From NCBI GenBank assembly GCA_020746875.1, contig JAGTJL010000029.1:62001-126000 (forward strand): a DNA stretch of 64,000 bases, in the 5' to 3' direction. The notes under the pieces were generated by a model. It ran no database searches. It was not told the origin of the DNA and saw only the letters and a program-made list of their open reading frames with translations. This document shows positions 24,401-37,760 of this stretch, piece by piece. Origin of the DNA: Rhexocercosporidium sp. MPI-PUGE-AT-0058. Lineage: Eukaryota > Ascomycota > Leotiomycetes > Helotiales. Positions within the stretch are counted from its first letter, which is position 1, and each line of letters starts with the position of its first letter. The translations under genes and the position numbers were made by a program.

Positions 24401-27400
24401 AGTCTCCTTTTATAACGACTCAGGAGCGACAGCAGGCTAAATACCTTAACGAATCGACTTTAGCGTAAAATACTTACTTTAAGGGAATTAATTACTCGAT
24501 AATAAAAGTGTGATTAACGACTCTTTAATAATTGCTCGACTTAAGGTTAATAATCTCCTTAATAACGTCGGCTCGGAAATGCTCTCTTAATAAGTAATCT
24601 TTAAAGTCTCTCTAATTTAATAAATCTATAAAAGCTTAACTAATTATCGAATTTCGATATTTTTAAGTATAAACGTTAATATAATAGCGTGAATTACGCT
24701 TAAGTCTTTTCCGTCTCTTCGCACTAATTCTTAATTAAGTCAGAAAATCCTTAGAAAATCCTTTAAGTACTCGCGATTGCTTAACGGTTATAATAATTCC
24801 GTAATTAGCTTTTTAATAGTTATTATATAAACGCTTCGATTCGGTTTCGTTACCTTATTACTAACTCGAGTCTTTCGACTTTTATTAATTACTTAATCTT
24901 TTATTCTTTTCCTCTTAAAAAGTTTAAATAAGCCGGAATTTAATTTAATTAAAGCCGAAAGTAATAAGCGTAAACTTAATTCTTTATTTTCTTTTAATTT
25001 TAATAATTACGAATGCTCTTTATATTTATTTAATTACTTAAAGTAAAGCTTTTAATTACTTAAGACTAATACTTTCTTTAAATGCTTTCCGACGCTTAAG
25101 ACCGCGCTCTCGGTCGTATAGCCTTTTAAAGTAAATTATTACTTATAATATCGACTTCCGCTTAAGGCTTATATTACTTTAAAAGTTTAATATATTATAT
25201 AAGACACCTCTCTTAATTACGCTCTTAAACGTTAACTATCTTAAAGTGTCGACTCGTTTTAAGACTTAATTAAAATTCTCATAAATAAGAAGTCTAGCAC
25301 TCTTTCTTAATTAAATCACTCTTGAGTTCTTATTAACGAGCGGCTAAATAAAATCAAGAGCTATTATATTAACTAGAAATAATGTATTTACTTTTATTAA
25401 CTCAATTAAAAAGGAATAAATAATTCTACGCCTAAGCTTAAAAGATTAATTAAAGGTTTTAATACCCCCGAGCCTATAAGCTCGTCGACTTTAATAGCGC
25501 TTATTACTTCGCTTAATTATTCTTCGTTTAGAATAATAAACGGTATTTTTAATTTTAATATATTAAATACGCTTAATTAATTAATTATAATAAAACTAGC
25601 GTCTTAATCTCCTTCTTCTTCTTTTAATATTTTTATGAAATCCTTTAATATTAAGCGCGGCTAGCCGACTCCTTTTTTTATATTTAAAAGCCTAAATAAA
25701 AAAAAGTTCGTTAAAATAATATTCCGAATTATTATTATATATTATAATTAAAGCACTCAAATCTTATAAATATTAAATAAGACGTATTTAACTAAGTAAT
25801 TAAAGTGCGCTCGTAAATTAACTTTAAAAGCTCTCTTTTAATAAAAAGATTCTCGGTCTTTAATTATAAAGTAGGCTTTATAGCCGTACGTATATAAGTT
25901 GCTTCAGTCAGGCCGTAAATCGGTTATTAACTTCATTATAAGCTTAAAGTCGTAATACCGAAAATATTACTTAAACTAAGCTTAAAATACTTCGTTCGGA
26001 CTCTTAAAGCCTTTATAAGTAAATAGATTTATATTATAAAAAATAATTGCCGCTATTATTAATTTCGTTTAAAGCGCCGGGAGTAAATTAGCGAAGAGTG
26101 TGAGAATAGGCGAGCCAATCAGGAATGAGGAAGCGCAGTAGGTGAGGACACGTGATCAAAGAGAGAGAATTGCTTTGCTTGCTTGCTTGCTTAAAGAGCT
26201 AGAAGAGCTCTTCGATAGTTATATACAAAATAATAGCTTCTCTAAAAGCTTTTACGACTACGTAACTGATTACGTAGCTTATACGAGCTACGTAATTAAA
26301 TACGAGCGTAATTTCCCGGAATACGAAGGTAATTTCCCGGCCGCGTAAGCAGTGGAAACTCCTTCGCTATTCTAGGGTAGAATCGGCACGAGTTACCGAA
26401 GTCAAATCCAACAAAGAGGCGCATCTTAATTAATTTATTAATTATTTCTTTACCTACGCGCTTAGCTCTTTTATTAAGTTAATATATATATAAGAAAGTA
26501 AATTTAATATTAATATTACTCTTTTTATATTACTTTTTATATTTAATTAATTTATTAATCCTTATAATTAAAGTATTATTATCTTAGCGTATTTTATAAA
26601 CTCAAAGCCTAAATTAGCGTCTCGTCCACGCCTTAAACAGTTTAAAAGTATTTAAGACAGTAATTAATTTTTTCGTTTTTAAAAACTGCTTGTAAAATAT
26701 CTTATTATATTCGTCTTTAATTAATAAAAGTTAATTATTTTTGTTAAACCTTATTAAAAAGTCGAATAAATCTTAAGAAATGTAATAAAAGGACGAGTAA
26801 CTGCTTTTTCTAATTAACGACGACTTATTATTTATTATATTATAACTATCGTATAATGCTCGCATTTTAATTAAATTAAACCTTAAATCTCAATATTATG
26901 TGTATTTTTCACTAAGTTTTCTAAGGCTTCTTTTCTTAAATAACTTATGCGTAAATATTATAAGTAAGCTTTGTCGACTCGTGATTTTAAATATTGTCTG
27001 CTCGACTAAAAGCTTTAGTAAATACTTTTCTCTAGCGTTAAAAATATTAAAAAACTATAATTTAAGTAAATTAAAATACGGCGAATAATTAAAGAAACCG
27101 AAAAATAATTAAAAGGTTTATATTTAAAGAAAAAGCTAAATTAAACTATCGTTATAATTACTATAAAACCAGACTATCTTTAGCTATTCCCGTGCGTAAA
27201 GTATAATTTAAACTATTATATTAAACTCTTACTTATAAAAGGAAAGCTTTTAAAATAATATTAATATTAAAGCCTTTAACGACTGCGACGTTTAAGAGAA
27301 TTAAATCGCTTATATTCGGTCCGTTAAAGCCGTAAAAAGCACTTTTAAAGACTCGAGTACCGCGGCTTTTAATTATTAAGCTTAACGTTTCGGCCTTAAC

Positions 27401-29237
27401 GCTATCATCCGTAATAGATTTAATAAAGCTTCTAAGGACGAGAAAAGCTTTTAAATTTATTAAATAAATAATAATTCCGTTATCGAGTAAAATACTTTTT
27501 ATAAGCGGATAGTAATTTATATTTATAATAACGTATACCCTCGCAGTAGCGAGAGCTTTATCGAGAAATTTAAGGCTTATAAAGTAAGCTTAAATATTTG
27601 TAAAATATCTTGCTTTTATTAAAGTGATTAGCTTTAAAGCTATAAGAGCTGCTAATACTTAAATAGAAAAGGAAAATTACCGGAAGGCGGTCTAAAAGCT
27701 AATTACGTTATTAATAATATATTCTTATTGAATTTAGCGATTTCTCGGCGAAAGTTAAGGAAATCGCTTTTTAATTAAAATCGAATCTTTTTAATTTCCT
27801 TTATTAATAATAAGTTCCTAAAGTTACTTGCCGTCGAGCCGTCGTAATAATACTAAAGTCTATAATAATTAGTAGCCTTATAATAATAAAAGCAATACTT
27901 ATACGAGCAAGATTTACTCACGTATTTAACGATTAATTTCGTTAAATTAACGAGATTATAATAGCATTTAATCTTCTTTTAAGCGTAGCATATAAGCCTA
28001 TTATCTTTTATTATTTAAAAGCTATAAGTAATTCCTTAGTAAAAGTAAATAACTAATTAATGTAATTAAATAAAGAATATTAGTTTATTATCTTAAGAGT
28101 ATTATCTCTTAGTAATTTAAAGCATTATTTACGCGCCTATTCCGGTGCGAGCTTCTCTTGCACCGCTTTAATAAAGTCAAGCACTATTAGCGGTCTTTTA
28201 ACGTCTAATAAGTCGAATAATAAAGTATTTTAATAAGTCGCTCTTTATTTTTAAAGTTACTCCTTAAGATTAACTCGCCTTGCCTTAATAATAGCGAGCT
28301 TCTTCTTATAAGTAAATTATATTAGCGTACGAGTACTTATTTCCAAAAGAGCGTAATCTTTCTTAAGGATTCAAAAGAATAATTAAAAAGTTTATAACTT
28401 TAATTAAGAGTCTTTATTTATTATCTCGGTTAATTACTTCTTTTTTATACGAGCTTACTCGTTCTCGCATTCTTTAACTATTTCTTAATAAATAAAAGGA
28501 TTAATTATCTCTTAAATCTACTTATAAGCTGCTTTATAAGCTCGAGCCTTTTCCGTTTATTATACCAGCTTTTCTACGTATTCCCTTATAAAAGCAACAT
28601 ATATTAAAGCTATATTCTTAATTATAACCTTTGCCGGTAGTAATACGCTCGGCTTAAGGCTTTTCTTTATAAAATCGCGAGTATTTTCGTCCTACTTCGC
28701 CTAAGCCTAGAAGTTATACTTAATAGCTTCTTTATTTTATTATATTCTTAAATTATTTAGCGATAAGGATTTCGGTTCGACGTCGAAAAAGTTAAAAGTA
28801 ATTAATAATATAAAGTCTATTAAATTTTATATTTTATAAAAGACACAAAAGGATTTAAACGCTTAATATTAAGGAGTTTAAGTGCGTTTATTATAATTAA
28901 AAGGAGTTCGATTATTTAAAGAAAAGGCTAAAATTAAATTTATTATAATAAAGGAATTACTCTTATAAGCTCCGAGTATTTAATAAGGAAAGAAGGATTA
29001 AAGAAGTATTAAGTCTAATTGCTCGGCTTTTATACTCGTCTAAAATAGAATCGAAAATTTAATAAAAAACAATAATATAAATTATATTTTATAATAAAAT
29101 AGAAAACTCTATAACGTATAACAAATATTCTCTACCTCGAAACTTACCTTACAGGCTTCATTTAAATTAACAGCACATAAAAAGAAGAATACTAATTTAA
29201 TAACTTCGTTAACAAGGCTTATAACTGTAATATAAAA
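21411..29237 (-). mobile_element. Copia-type retrotransposon relic B, RIP-degraded
   Basis: About 7.8 kb of AT-rich sequence has minus-strand Copia pol remains. The integrase C-terminal part is at about 25960-25640 (DLRPD, YTYGCKAY-like, then NIYKIWVL-like). The RVT_2 reverse transcriptase is at about 24290-23900 with PDGFK and with YIDN in place of YVDD at 24041-24030. The RNase H-side region lies below about 23600. The order and sequence match relic A (1-3258), so both belong to one old family, distinct from the 3259-9461 element. It is interrupted by a solo LTR of that younger family at 26099. Regions 21500-22900 and 26420-29230 are too decayed to assign; 22520-22700 has a short alanine-rich open stretch of unknown origin. 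The ends are uncertain. Confidence 0.6.
26099..26413 (-). repeat. Copia solo LTR with target duplication AAGAG
   Basis: A 315-bp copy of the Copia LTR (TGTGAGAATAGG ... ATCCAACA). It is flanked directly by AAGAG at 26094-26098 and AAGAG at 26414-26418. This is a classic solo LTR: a full element inserted into relic B and then recombined out. It retains more G and C than its surroundings. Confidence 0.93.
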
Positions 29238-29400
29238 GTAGATTAAATCACTGCGAGTAGTTATAATTAAATTAAAGTAATTAATTATTATTTTAAAAGC
29301 CTTAAGAATTAAAAGAAAACAATTAATATCCTGAAAGCGGTCTACAATAACAGAACCTAATTAGGTCACGTATAATGCCAAGAGAGCAGCTGCTCGTGTT
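29238..29400. repeat. Dispersed repeat X, copy 2
   Basis: It aligns with 21282-21410 and 52520-52700. It shares with copy 3 a further segment (AGAACCTAATTAGGTCACG ... GAGCAGCTGC), showing that the repeat is longer than copy 1 suggests. Confidence 0.6.
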
Positions 29401-29437
29401 TATACGATAAAGAGATAATAATAAAATATAAAAAAAG

Positions 29438-29580
29438 ATTACAAAAGACTACGAGAGAAGTCTACGAAGGGAGATTATGAGGGAGACTACGAGGTAAACT
29501 ACAAGAAAGACTAGGAGGAGAGACTACGAGAGGAGATTACGAGAGGAGACTACAAGAGGAAACTACGAGGGGACGAAGGA
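29438..29580. repeat. Degenerate minisatellite, about 13-15 bp unit
   Basis: A purine-rich tandem array with a consensus unit close to GGAGACTACGAGA, about ten imperfect units. It lies next to repeat X copy 2. One frame reads as repeated Asp-Tyr-Glu, but stops and length changes argue against coding. Confidence 0.75.
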
Positions 29581-30145
29581 GAAAGTACTTAGAAAAATAA
29601 AAGAAAAATAAAAAGAAGAAGTAAAAGAGCGAGGGAATCTAAATGTATATATATTTATTAAGTCTTTACTTTAAAGGTTTATAATTACTTTTATAAAGAG
29701 ATTAATATTAAAATTACTTTTATTTTGTTTTTATACACACTATGCTTTACGAAATAAAGCTCTTAATAAATAAATCTACTTTTCTTTAACGTATAAATCT
29801 TTCTTTTTTAGCATTTAATACGCTGTAATTATAAGGGGCCTCGAGGAATTACCTCGAGGAGTGCTTTTCTAAGGTAAACTCACAATTCCAAATATTACGA
29901 ATTCCTACACCCCACCCGCAGTTTGGTCCTTTCAGTCTCGGCTGAAGTTACCTAAAATATGCCATTCTATCCAAAATTTTAAGACAAAATCAAAGGCAAA
30001 GGAAATGACAAACCACTAAATAAACGAGTCGTTAAGGCCGTTTATCGCCTATTACTTAAAGAAATATGTCGCCACTAACGATCCAAATTTAAACCAGGAC
30101 ACAAGTATATAAAGTATAACCACCCACACGAAACTTACTATCGTA
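29581..30145. other. AT-rich spacer
   Basis: The sequence passes from the minisatellite into moderately AT-rich DNA. I see no gene. The open frame at 30052-30240 on the minus strand is opposite the pseudogene start and has no recognisable motif. Confidence 0.3.
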
Positions 30146-31129
30146 ATGGCTCGACTTAATAAAGTCATTAAGAATCTGTCGTTCAACGCAAAGGAATCCG
30201 ATAAGCGGCCTCTCTGTTTCGCTCTGCCTACCGGCGGCAAACTAACTATGCCACGACTTAGTTTGTGGAAATTTCAAAGAAAGTTCTAGACAAACTTAAC
30301 AATACTAACCTTAACAAGCTAATAAAAAAAACCAATTTATACGAAATCCTTTATATTAATAATTAAAATAATATGTACTTACACCGTTTTTATCCGCACT
30401 TATTACACTATATTTAAAGCTAACTAACGAACTAATACAAACGCAAATGTAAACTTTATATTTAATAAACAGCCAAAGCGACGCAAGACAAACGACACAG
30501 CCAAGCACGACACCAAAAAAGCACTTTTTAATTCAAATAATATAAAGGCGACTAATAAGCAAAAAATAAATATAAAAGAAATAGACTTTAAAGCTATTAA
30601 ACTAAGTATTAATTTATACAAAAACGACACCTTCGCAGATAAATTCAAGGACGACTACTCATATATAAGCGGAGATTTAATCCCATTATTAAAGAAGCCT
30701 ATAGATGACAGCACTTAGTCACTCATTCGCTCACACTCTAAGGAAGTGAACTAAGTCAAAGATTTAATCTCATCTTACGAGAAAGACTCAGCTATAAAGA
30801 ATAACAAGCTTATTAAAGTAAAACGTAATGCGTAAGTCAAAGGCAAGTTCGGGTTAAAGGTCTAAAAGAATTAAAATAATACGCTCGAGAAAACCAAGCC
30901 AAATCCAATAGCAATTAAATATTGCCAGACGCATATACTACACAGTTGGACAGAGTATAATCCTGAATATTCGCAATATCCAGATACTAGAAGGAAAAGG
31001 AGACTCTCTAAGTCGTCGACTATTATGACAAACAGTTATATCACGAATGCCCTTCCCTTGCCATGCGTGAGCAAGTTCAAGTCACTGTTCCCTCCATTAG
31101 CAAATCTTGGCTCTATATGGCATTGCTGA
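30146..31129 (+). pseudogene. Unrecognised host gene inactivated by RIP-type stops
   Basis: From about 30440 to the TGA at 31127-31129 one plus-strand frame stays coding-like for some 230 codons and is broken by only five stops. All are TAA or TAG, each one C-to-T change from CAA or CAG. The product would be Lys/Asp/Ser-rich and hydrophilic, with segments such as DLIPLLKKPIDDS and SYITNALPLPCV, and has no membrane segment. An ATG at 30146 opens a 48-codon piece (MARLNKVIKNLS) in another position that may be a first exon. I do not recognise a family. The pattern suggests a once intact gene rather than a transposon, because no repeat copy or element motif is nearby. Confidence 0.45.
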
Positions 31130-33036
31130 CTTTGGAGCCTCGTGAACGACATTTCTAAAGGACTAGTCTAATCCCTATCGCTAAACCTTGAATTTTTTGC
31201 AAGAAGTATTTAATAATCCTCTCTCAGCCTCCTTCGCTGAGGCGACAGCTTCTTTTTCTTAATTCATACACTTAATTACCTTTTAATAGCTTTATCATAA
31301 CCTTTCTATTCCTCGCTCTTCTTCGGGGCCTTTACCCTAATCCTGGCTCGCATACTCCACCGATCCAACTAGTTCCCATCATTCCTTCCGATCATATGCT
31401 CCCAATCTCCCTCGTGGCAAACATAAGGAAAATGCCTCATGCCAAAACGCTACCGTGAACCAAGTAAGGGTAGGTGGAATTCAACACTATACTATAGAAG
31501 ATGTCACCACTGTGTAAATCTTCGATTGTCGAAACTGCTATTTTCTCGTTTAGCAAGTCTACGAACCTAAATATACATCCATTTTAGTGGACCGACGTAA
31601 AAAGTCGAGGAAGTTCCTCCCACTAACTGTTTTATAGTCGGAGATGTCAGCGTTATTTAAGGGCAGTGAAACATAAGCCGCTAGTTCAGACCATTGACCT
31701 TGATAAGTATGCTCGCTGTCGGATTAAGGCGACGGTTTCGCTGGCATCATTAGATTAAGTAAGTGCGCTATCCTGCCATCTCGGCACTTACTTACTCGTC
31801 GTCCTTATCCTTATTGGCCGCCTCGCTTGTAAGAAAGGTTAGTATTATTGCCTCTTCGTCGCAGAATAGCGTTTTAATTTCCTCCAAATAGTCCACGTGA
31901 GACAAAGAGCCACTACACAAGCTCATAGTTTAAATTATGCGTTGCAACGCGGAGGCAAACATGTCAGCAGTAGGCTGTCCATTTCTTATCCGTGTCTTCT
32001 TCCTATGTGTTAACAAAAAGTCGTTCCAGCTGGGCGTCGAAATTCCTGTCGAAACCAATGAAAAGTTTCGTAGAATTTTCTGTCGCATCTCATCGACGCC
32101 AATATCTGACCGACTCTATTCGAAGTATTAGACTTCGTGGCATCGCCGAACTTGTTAGCATCGAACTATTTTCTTTCGAAGAAGAAGAAGAAGATTCCAC
32201 CTCCTACGAGAGACACTATGGAAAATTCTCTCGATCAGGCCACTCTTACGATTTCCTACAGAATCACCGATACAGGTATATTCCGCACTTTTCGTGAGGA
32301 TTCCCCCGCAAATTTGAGCTGTGACACTTGCTTTCCTAGACTGTAAGCGAGACGAGAACCCCCGACAGGAAGTGTACAGACTATTAACGAGAATGAAAAT
32401 TTTGCGAGATTAATCCTTGTTTTAACAACTAAGTAGATAGGTTTCTAGCCTAGTGTAGACACGTGGTTCAAAAAGACACGCTAACACTTTGCCGGAACAG
32501 TGCACCTTAATTGCTATTATGACTGTCGATAGTTTAAACCGGCAATAACACGATATTGTAGTCACGGAACTCAACGGAGACACAGTAAACGTGGCAATCT
32601 AGTCCGATAGTTGCGACCTTTTTGTCGTTTATGACGACTTTAGGTTCTTATGTAAACAGGGGGCTTTAAGCAAGTGAAGTGTTAAGTAATGAGTTTAAGG
32701 TTTGTAGTAGAGATATTGTATTTTGATGATAGCATTAAGGAATTTATTAGCAAAAAATCCACTGATATGGGATTTTAGTCAACAAGTACACGAAGGGACG
32801 GGTAAGACGATGTCCAAGAAGACGCACGCTTGAGAGCCCCAGAAGAAAGTCCTTAGTGACGACATAAGAGATTTCGCTTAATAATAGTTTCAAAACCTTA
32901 ATAAGATTAAATTGCTACCAAAAGACACAAGAAACGTTTCCACAAAGGTCGAACCATAGACCGAATAAACGCAGTCTACGCATCTCATCTCCATCTTTTG
33001 CCATTATTAATTAATAAAACTTCGTTCTTAATGAAA
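31130..33036. other. Intermediate-composition region, no supported gene
   Basis: Nearly 2 kb is neither fully RIP-like nor clearly genic. The longest open frame, 31992-32297 plus, has a run of Glu but no motif I know. A short stretch near 32540-32680 (DIVVTELNGDTVNVA) looks protein-like and may be a gene scrap. No repeats were noticed. Confidence 0.35.
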
Positions 33037-34245
33037 CTAAACCAAATCTCCTTTTCTTCTCGCCTACTCCTTAGAGTAACTAACTCCATTAACCTTCAAC
33101 CCTTCCGCATCTAGTAGCGTGATCGTTCCCCCCTTATTATTCAACGGACAATTAAGAACTAAAAACTTGCCCGTGGCGCCAGGCGCCAACGAGCTACTTA
33201 AAGCCTATACATCTCTGTTGCGATTCGTGAGATTCCAGCCCGCGAGGTCGATGGTAATAAGGGTGCGGTTAAGTAGGTGCACGGTCTCGCGCTCGTCAGC
33301 CACGGTTGAGTCATTGCCAACGGGATTCAAGAGGGCGGCGCGGATATAGACTTTGCCGTTAGGTACTACGGGTTCTTCCTCGCCGCCACCCCTTTGCTCG
33401 AGGAGCTGCACGAAGTCGGTGTTAGAAATGGGGTTTCCGGTGGTGTCGTCCGTGTGGACTTTCTGGACGCCGAAGGCGAGGAAGATGCCTTCTCAGTGGT
33501 CATCATTGGGGAAGTGGAGGAGGATACCGCCGTCTTACTAGACGCCATTATATCTCGTGAAGCTGCCGGTGTTGCCTTGGTTTTGGTGTTGAAGTTAGTG
33601 CTGAGCCGTTTGTGATGTGAGATCGATGACACTTGAGATGATATGCTGGTATTGAAACAAAATCAGTAAGAAGAAGATGTAAGATTAGACGCGAAGTCGA
33701 GAACGACTAAAGTAATTTGTAGGTATTGAAGTATAAAGAATAGAAATAAGAGGGAGAAGATGTAAGATGGGAAGTTGCACATATATTATGTGCACATTAT
33801 GAATCCCGTTTGGGAACTGCTCCCCGAAAAGATAAATTACCGCCTTCCTCTTAATAGCCTGATCCAAAACCGGATTGACGAAATCAATAATATCGTTATT
33901 TTCTCTAGGAACATTGTGTCTTAACAACGTTTTATTCTTCAAATTAATCACATTGCTTTGGATGTAATCGAGAGCCGGCAACCGCTTATTATTCAAAGGA
34001 TGTCAGCTAGGCTTAAACGAGACGAGCTCGGCAGTGATGGGATGGCTGATATTCTTAACGAACTAGTAGACGAGCCGTGATTCGTTGACGGTCGAGGACT
34101 TGATGTTGATGGCGGCCTTAAAGCGACCTTTTGTTGCGTTTAGGTCTTCGTTAAAATAGAGTTATAGGTGGGGAGTAGAGTCGTCTTTTTCAGTAACGTA
34201 ACTGATTGGGTAGGCGGCCCAGACTCCGTAGTTATTAAGAGGCAT
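33037..34245 (-). pseudogene. DUF2278 (YukJ-like) plus lamin-tail-domain gene, RIP-inactivated
   Basis: The minus strand from ATG 34245 reads MPLNNYGVWAAYPISYV, the usual DUF2278 opening. It is followed by KDDSTPHL, FKAAINIKSS and AVIYLFGEQFPNGIHNVH. After an intron of about 204 bp (33786-33583) it continues NQGNTGSFTRYNGV, DGGILLHFPNDDH and IFLAFGVQKVHTDDTTG. The C-terminal part, about 33400-33060, fits a lamin-tail domain (LAGWNLTNRNRDV, then NKGGTITLLDAEGLKV). At least eight in-frame stops occur at Gln or Trp positions. Both intron ends look mutated: the donor reads AT and the acceptor AA where GT and AG are expected. Every defect fits C:G-to-T:A change. Function of the family is unknown; in bacteria and fungi it is a lone cytosolic protein. 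The gene must once have been functional. Confidence 0.82.
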
Positions 34246-35445
34246 AATGTAGAAGTTAATGCGCTATTTCTGTTTAGTTTGAAAATTTAATAGTGTTATA
34301 AATACTATGTTATTATATTAAGTGAGCCAAGTCATAAAGTTAAATACCAGAGCCTGAACAATATCAGAAATGTCTTCGTTCTCAGCTCATGCAATTCCTC
34401 GGCAATGCTTCGAAACTAATAGGGGCTAAAGAATGCTGTATTACCACAAAGCTTGGCTTCCCCTCACAATTCAATGCGATTGCCCAATTATGTTTTAGAG
34501 TTGGAATGATAGCTTTGGCCAAGACCATCTAAGCCAGTCTAACTCTAAAGTTTGAATTAGCACTTTTAGCTTTAGAGTCGCACAGCATCCACACCGAATG
34601 ATTGTCTGCGAGTTTTCCCTACTGAGGTAAAATAGGGAAACTAAGGACCGCTTAATAGGAGCATTTTCAAGAACCTACAGGTATTTTACGCGCGGCTAAA
34701 ACTTTATAGAAGATTTCACACATCATTAGTACTGCTAATTAATCTTTGTATCTGGAGTCGGGTCTCTTATTTTATGTCTAGTATACCTAAAACCTCGTAA
34801 AAACTTCTCTAGAGAGCTAAACCCGAGAAACAACATCCTCGATAGCTCCAGGAGTTAAAAGAGCATAGAGAGCGAAAAGAGCGAAAGAGCGATAATTTTT
34901 AGAGACTTAGAAATTCATTTCATTGAGCCTGAATGCGTCCGCTTCTACTTTGTCTCACACAATAAGAAGGCGACATCTAACCATTTTATTTTGAAATTGA
35001 GTAAAGCTGCTTACTTTTGATTCTTTAATTCCTATAGAGAGTCTCAAATAGCGATTCTTCTGCATTTGCGCCGCACGCCTTATTTAAGTCAGAAATTCTT
35101 TAAGCGACAACTGTAACAATTGGAAGCGCCTAGAGCCCCATTCCCGGCACTCCGGCTTAGCCGATCTTTACCGAGATTAAACGAGCTTATAAAGCTCCTC
35201 TTTTATATTTAAAGCTCTTTTTTCTAGACCTTCTTTTTTACTTAGTTATAAAATTTAAAAGACTCTTAATATTTTTATATATTATATATTAATATATTAA
35301 GTCGTACTTATACGTGATTATTATTATTTTAAAATAAGCGTTATATTATTTATAACTTTTTCAATTTATTTAAGAAGATAATAAATATTTTTGCCCGAAT
35401 CCATTTATAAGTAGTTATTATAAAATTAACTTATATTAAATATAT
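34246..35445. other. Intergenic, no supported gene
   Basis: 1.2 kb of mixed composition. It holds the likely former promoter of the DUF2278 pseudogene. Nothing else is recognisable on either strand. Confidence 0.35.
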
Positions 35446-36215
35446 GTCACGATCCGATGTATTACGTGTGTCCTAGCCCTGAGGCTCGGTAGCCTAGCTA
35501 TATAAAGAAGCCAAAACAAGGATAAAATTATGTGACTAGGGGTCACGTGATAAATTATTAGGATTATGAGGATTAAGGTAATAATTTAAATGATTTTAGA
35601 AAATCGAAGTTTTATATAAATAAAGTAGTTTTTTAAATAGTAAAGCTTTATGCTTGAGTTAATATAATAATTTAACTATTACTTATAACGTCTTAATTCT
35701 TATTAAGAACTAAACGTCTTATGACTTTACTTTTTAGTTAATTCTAACTAATGAGCCTATACGCAGCATATTAGTTAAAACTAAGAATATTATACTTTAA
35801 ACACCTTACTTAAAGTGTTATTACTCGACAGAAAAGCCGGATTTATAAGGGGAAAAGAAGCGAGCTAAAGGCTAAGGAGATTACTCGTAGACCTAAAGCG
35901 CTAAAAGTCTAATTACTTAACACTTATTATATGTAACGTAATAAGCTTAAGTAATTTATTTTTTAATATAATATATACTTTGCCTTTACTAGGGATAAGT
36001 TCGACGTTAAACTATTAAGAGTCTTATAAATTATTTTCTTTTTATAAAATACGGCTGCTTACTAGATCGAACCAGCCTTAAGTGACTACCTCGTAAATTA
36101 AGTGCCTAATAAAAGTTATTTTATAACAATAACCGAGAAGAGTAAGACTATTTTTAAAACCGTGGCCGGATTTATAATTACTATTAAAGGGGGTTTTAAG
36201 GACCTTAACTAGATT

Positions 36216-36525
36216 TGTGAGAATAGGCGAGCCAATCAGAATAAGGAAGCGCAGTAGGTGAGAACACGTGATTAAAGAGAGAGAATTGCTTACTTGCTTA
36301 CTTAAAGAGCTAGAAGAGCTCTTCGGTAGTTATATATAAAATAATAACTTTTTTAAAAGCTTTTACGATTACGTAACTGATTACGTAGCTTATACGAGCT
36401 ACGTAATTAAATATGAGTATAATTTCCCGGAATACGAAGGTAATTTCTGGGCCGCGTAAGCAGTGGAAACTCCTTCGGCTATTCTAGGGTAGAATCGGCA
36501 CGAGTTACCGAAGTCAAATCCAATA
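36216..36525 (-). repeat. Copia solo LTR inside Gypsy relic C
   Basis: A 310-bp copy of the Copia LTR, TGTGAGAATAGG to TCCAATA, whose final CA has become TA. It falls within the gag region of relic C. The flanking 5-mers AGATT and AACAG do not match, so the target duplication is lost or the insertion site was rearranged. Confidence 0.85.
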
Positions 36526-37760
36526 AACAGAAGTTTATTAAAAAGTTACGCCTTTTTTTCCTTTAAAACATAATTAAGCTTGTTTCGGCCTCTTAAGGTT
36601 TAATTAATTAAAAAGATTACTCTTTTAAATAATAGCTTAAACTTTTGTTTTTAAATAATAATATACTTTAGTTTAAAACCGCTTAAAAGTTAAGGTTAAT
36701 TTTTATTTAACGGAAAGAGCTCGTCGTATTCTCGTTTAAGAATTAACTACTAAAATAGCTCGATTTTACTTAAAACTTTAATACTTTTCGAAAACTTATT
36801 TCTTTAAGATTACTAAGAAAATAATTATACTTTTAGAATTCTATTTTTTAAGCGGCTATAAAGCAGACGAGTTTCGGTCTGCTTTTTATAATTTATATAT
36901 AAACGTTTATTTTAAGGAAACTTTTACTAAGTTTAAAATAAGATTTTAAAATACTATTATTTAAAGTAACGTCGTTAAATTAAAATATTTTTTTATATAT
37001 AATAAAAGCTTACTCTTAAGTTATAAAACAAGACTTCTGTCATTAAATTAACTTAAGAAAATAATTATAATAAAATAGTTTCTTACTTAATCTTATTAAA
37101 CTCAGAAAATCGCCGAAATCGTATATTTAACTTAAATTTTATTCTTATTCGTAATCCGAATATAACTTAAAAGCTGTCTAGCTCGAGTCAGACTACGTCT
37201 TCCGCTTACACGCTTATTTAAAAGGCTACCTTCGCTTATTAATCTTCTTTAGCTTTATTTTGACGCTTTTTTACTTTTTAATAATAATTTACTTCTTTTC
37301 TACCGCGCTAGAACTCTATATAGCTAAAGCCTTAGACCTCGACAAGAGACAATTTAATTAAATGTTATAATTATAATAAATTTAATTACTATAAAGTAAC
37401 TGTTTTAAAACTCTTAAAGTTTAATTCGTAAATAAGAGAATCGAGGAAAAAGGCGTAAAACTAAAGAAAGAATAAGAAGAGTTATTAAAAGAGTAAATAA
37501 AAGAAAACGAAAAGGCTTAAAGAAATGATTCTTTTTAAGTTTACTTAAATATAATTTATTAAAGCTTAATTTAAACTCTTTTATAAAAAGAAAGTAATTC
37601 TTAATTCTTTATATTATTAATATAAATAAACACGACGTTATACTTTCTGTTTTAGTAAATATTAAAGTAAATAATTACTTTTTCGTGAATCGAACTCTTT
37701 TCGTATGCTTTTTAAAAGCCTTAAGAGTAAAGGTCTTATTATTATCTTATATTTGAAAAG

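Noticed and set aside
29438..29580. Tandem array as a CRISPR or coding repeat
   Set aside because: There are no spacers, units are 13-15 bp and degenerate, and stops interrupt any frame.
35446..35790. TGTCACGATCC sequence as 5' LTR of Gypsy relic C
   Set aside because: It does not match the probable 3' LTR start at 41301, so pairing cannot be supported; it may be another LTR fragment.
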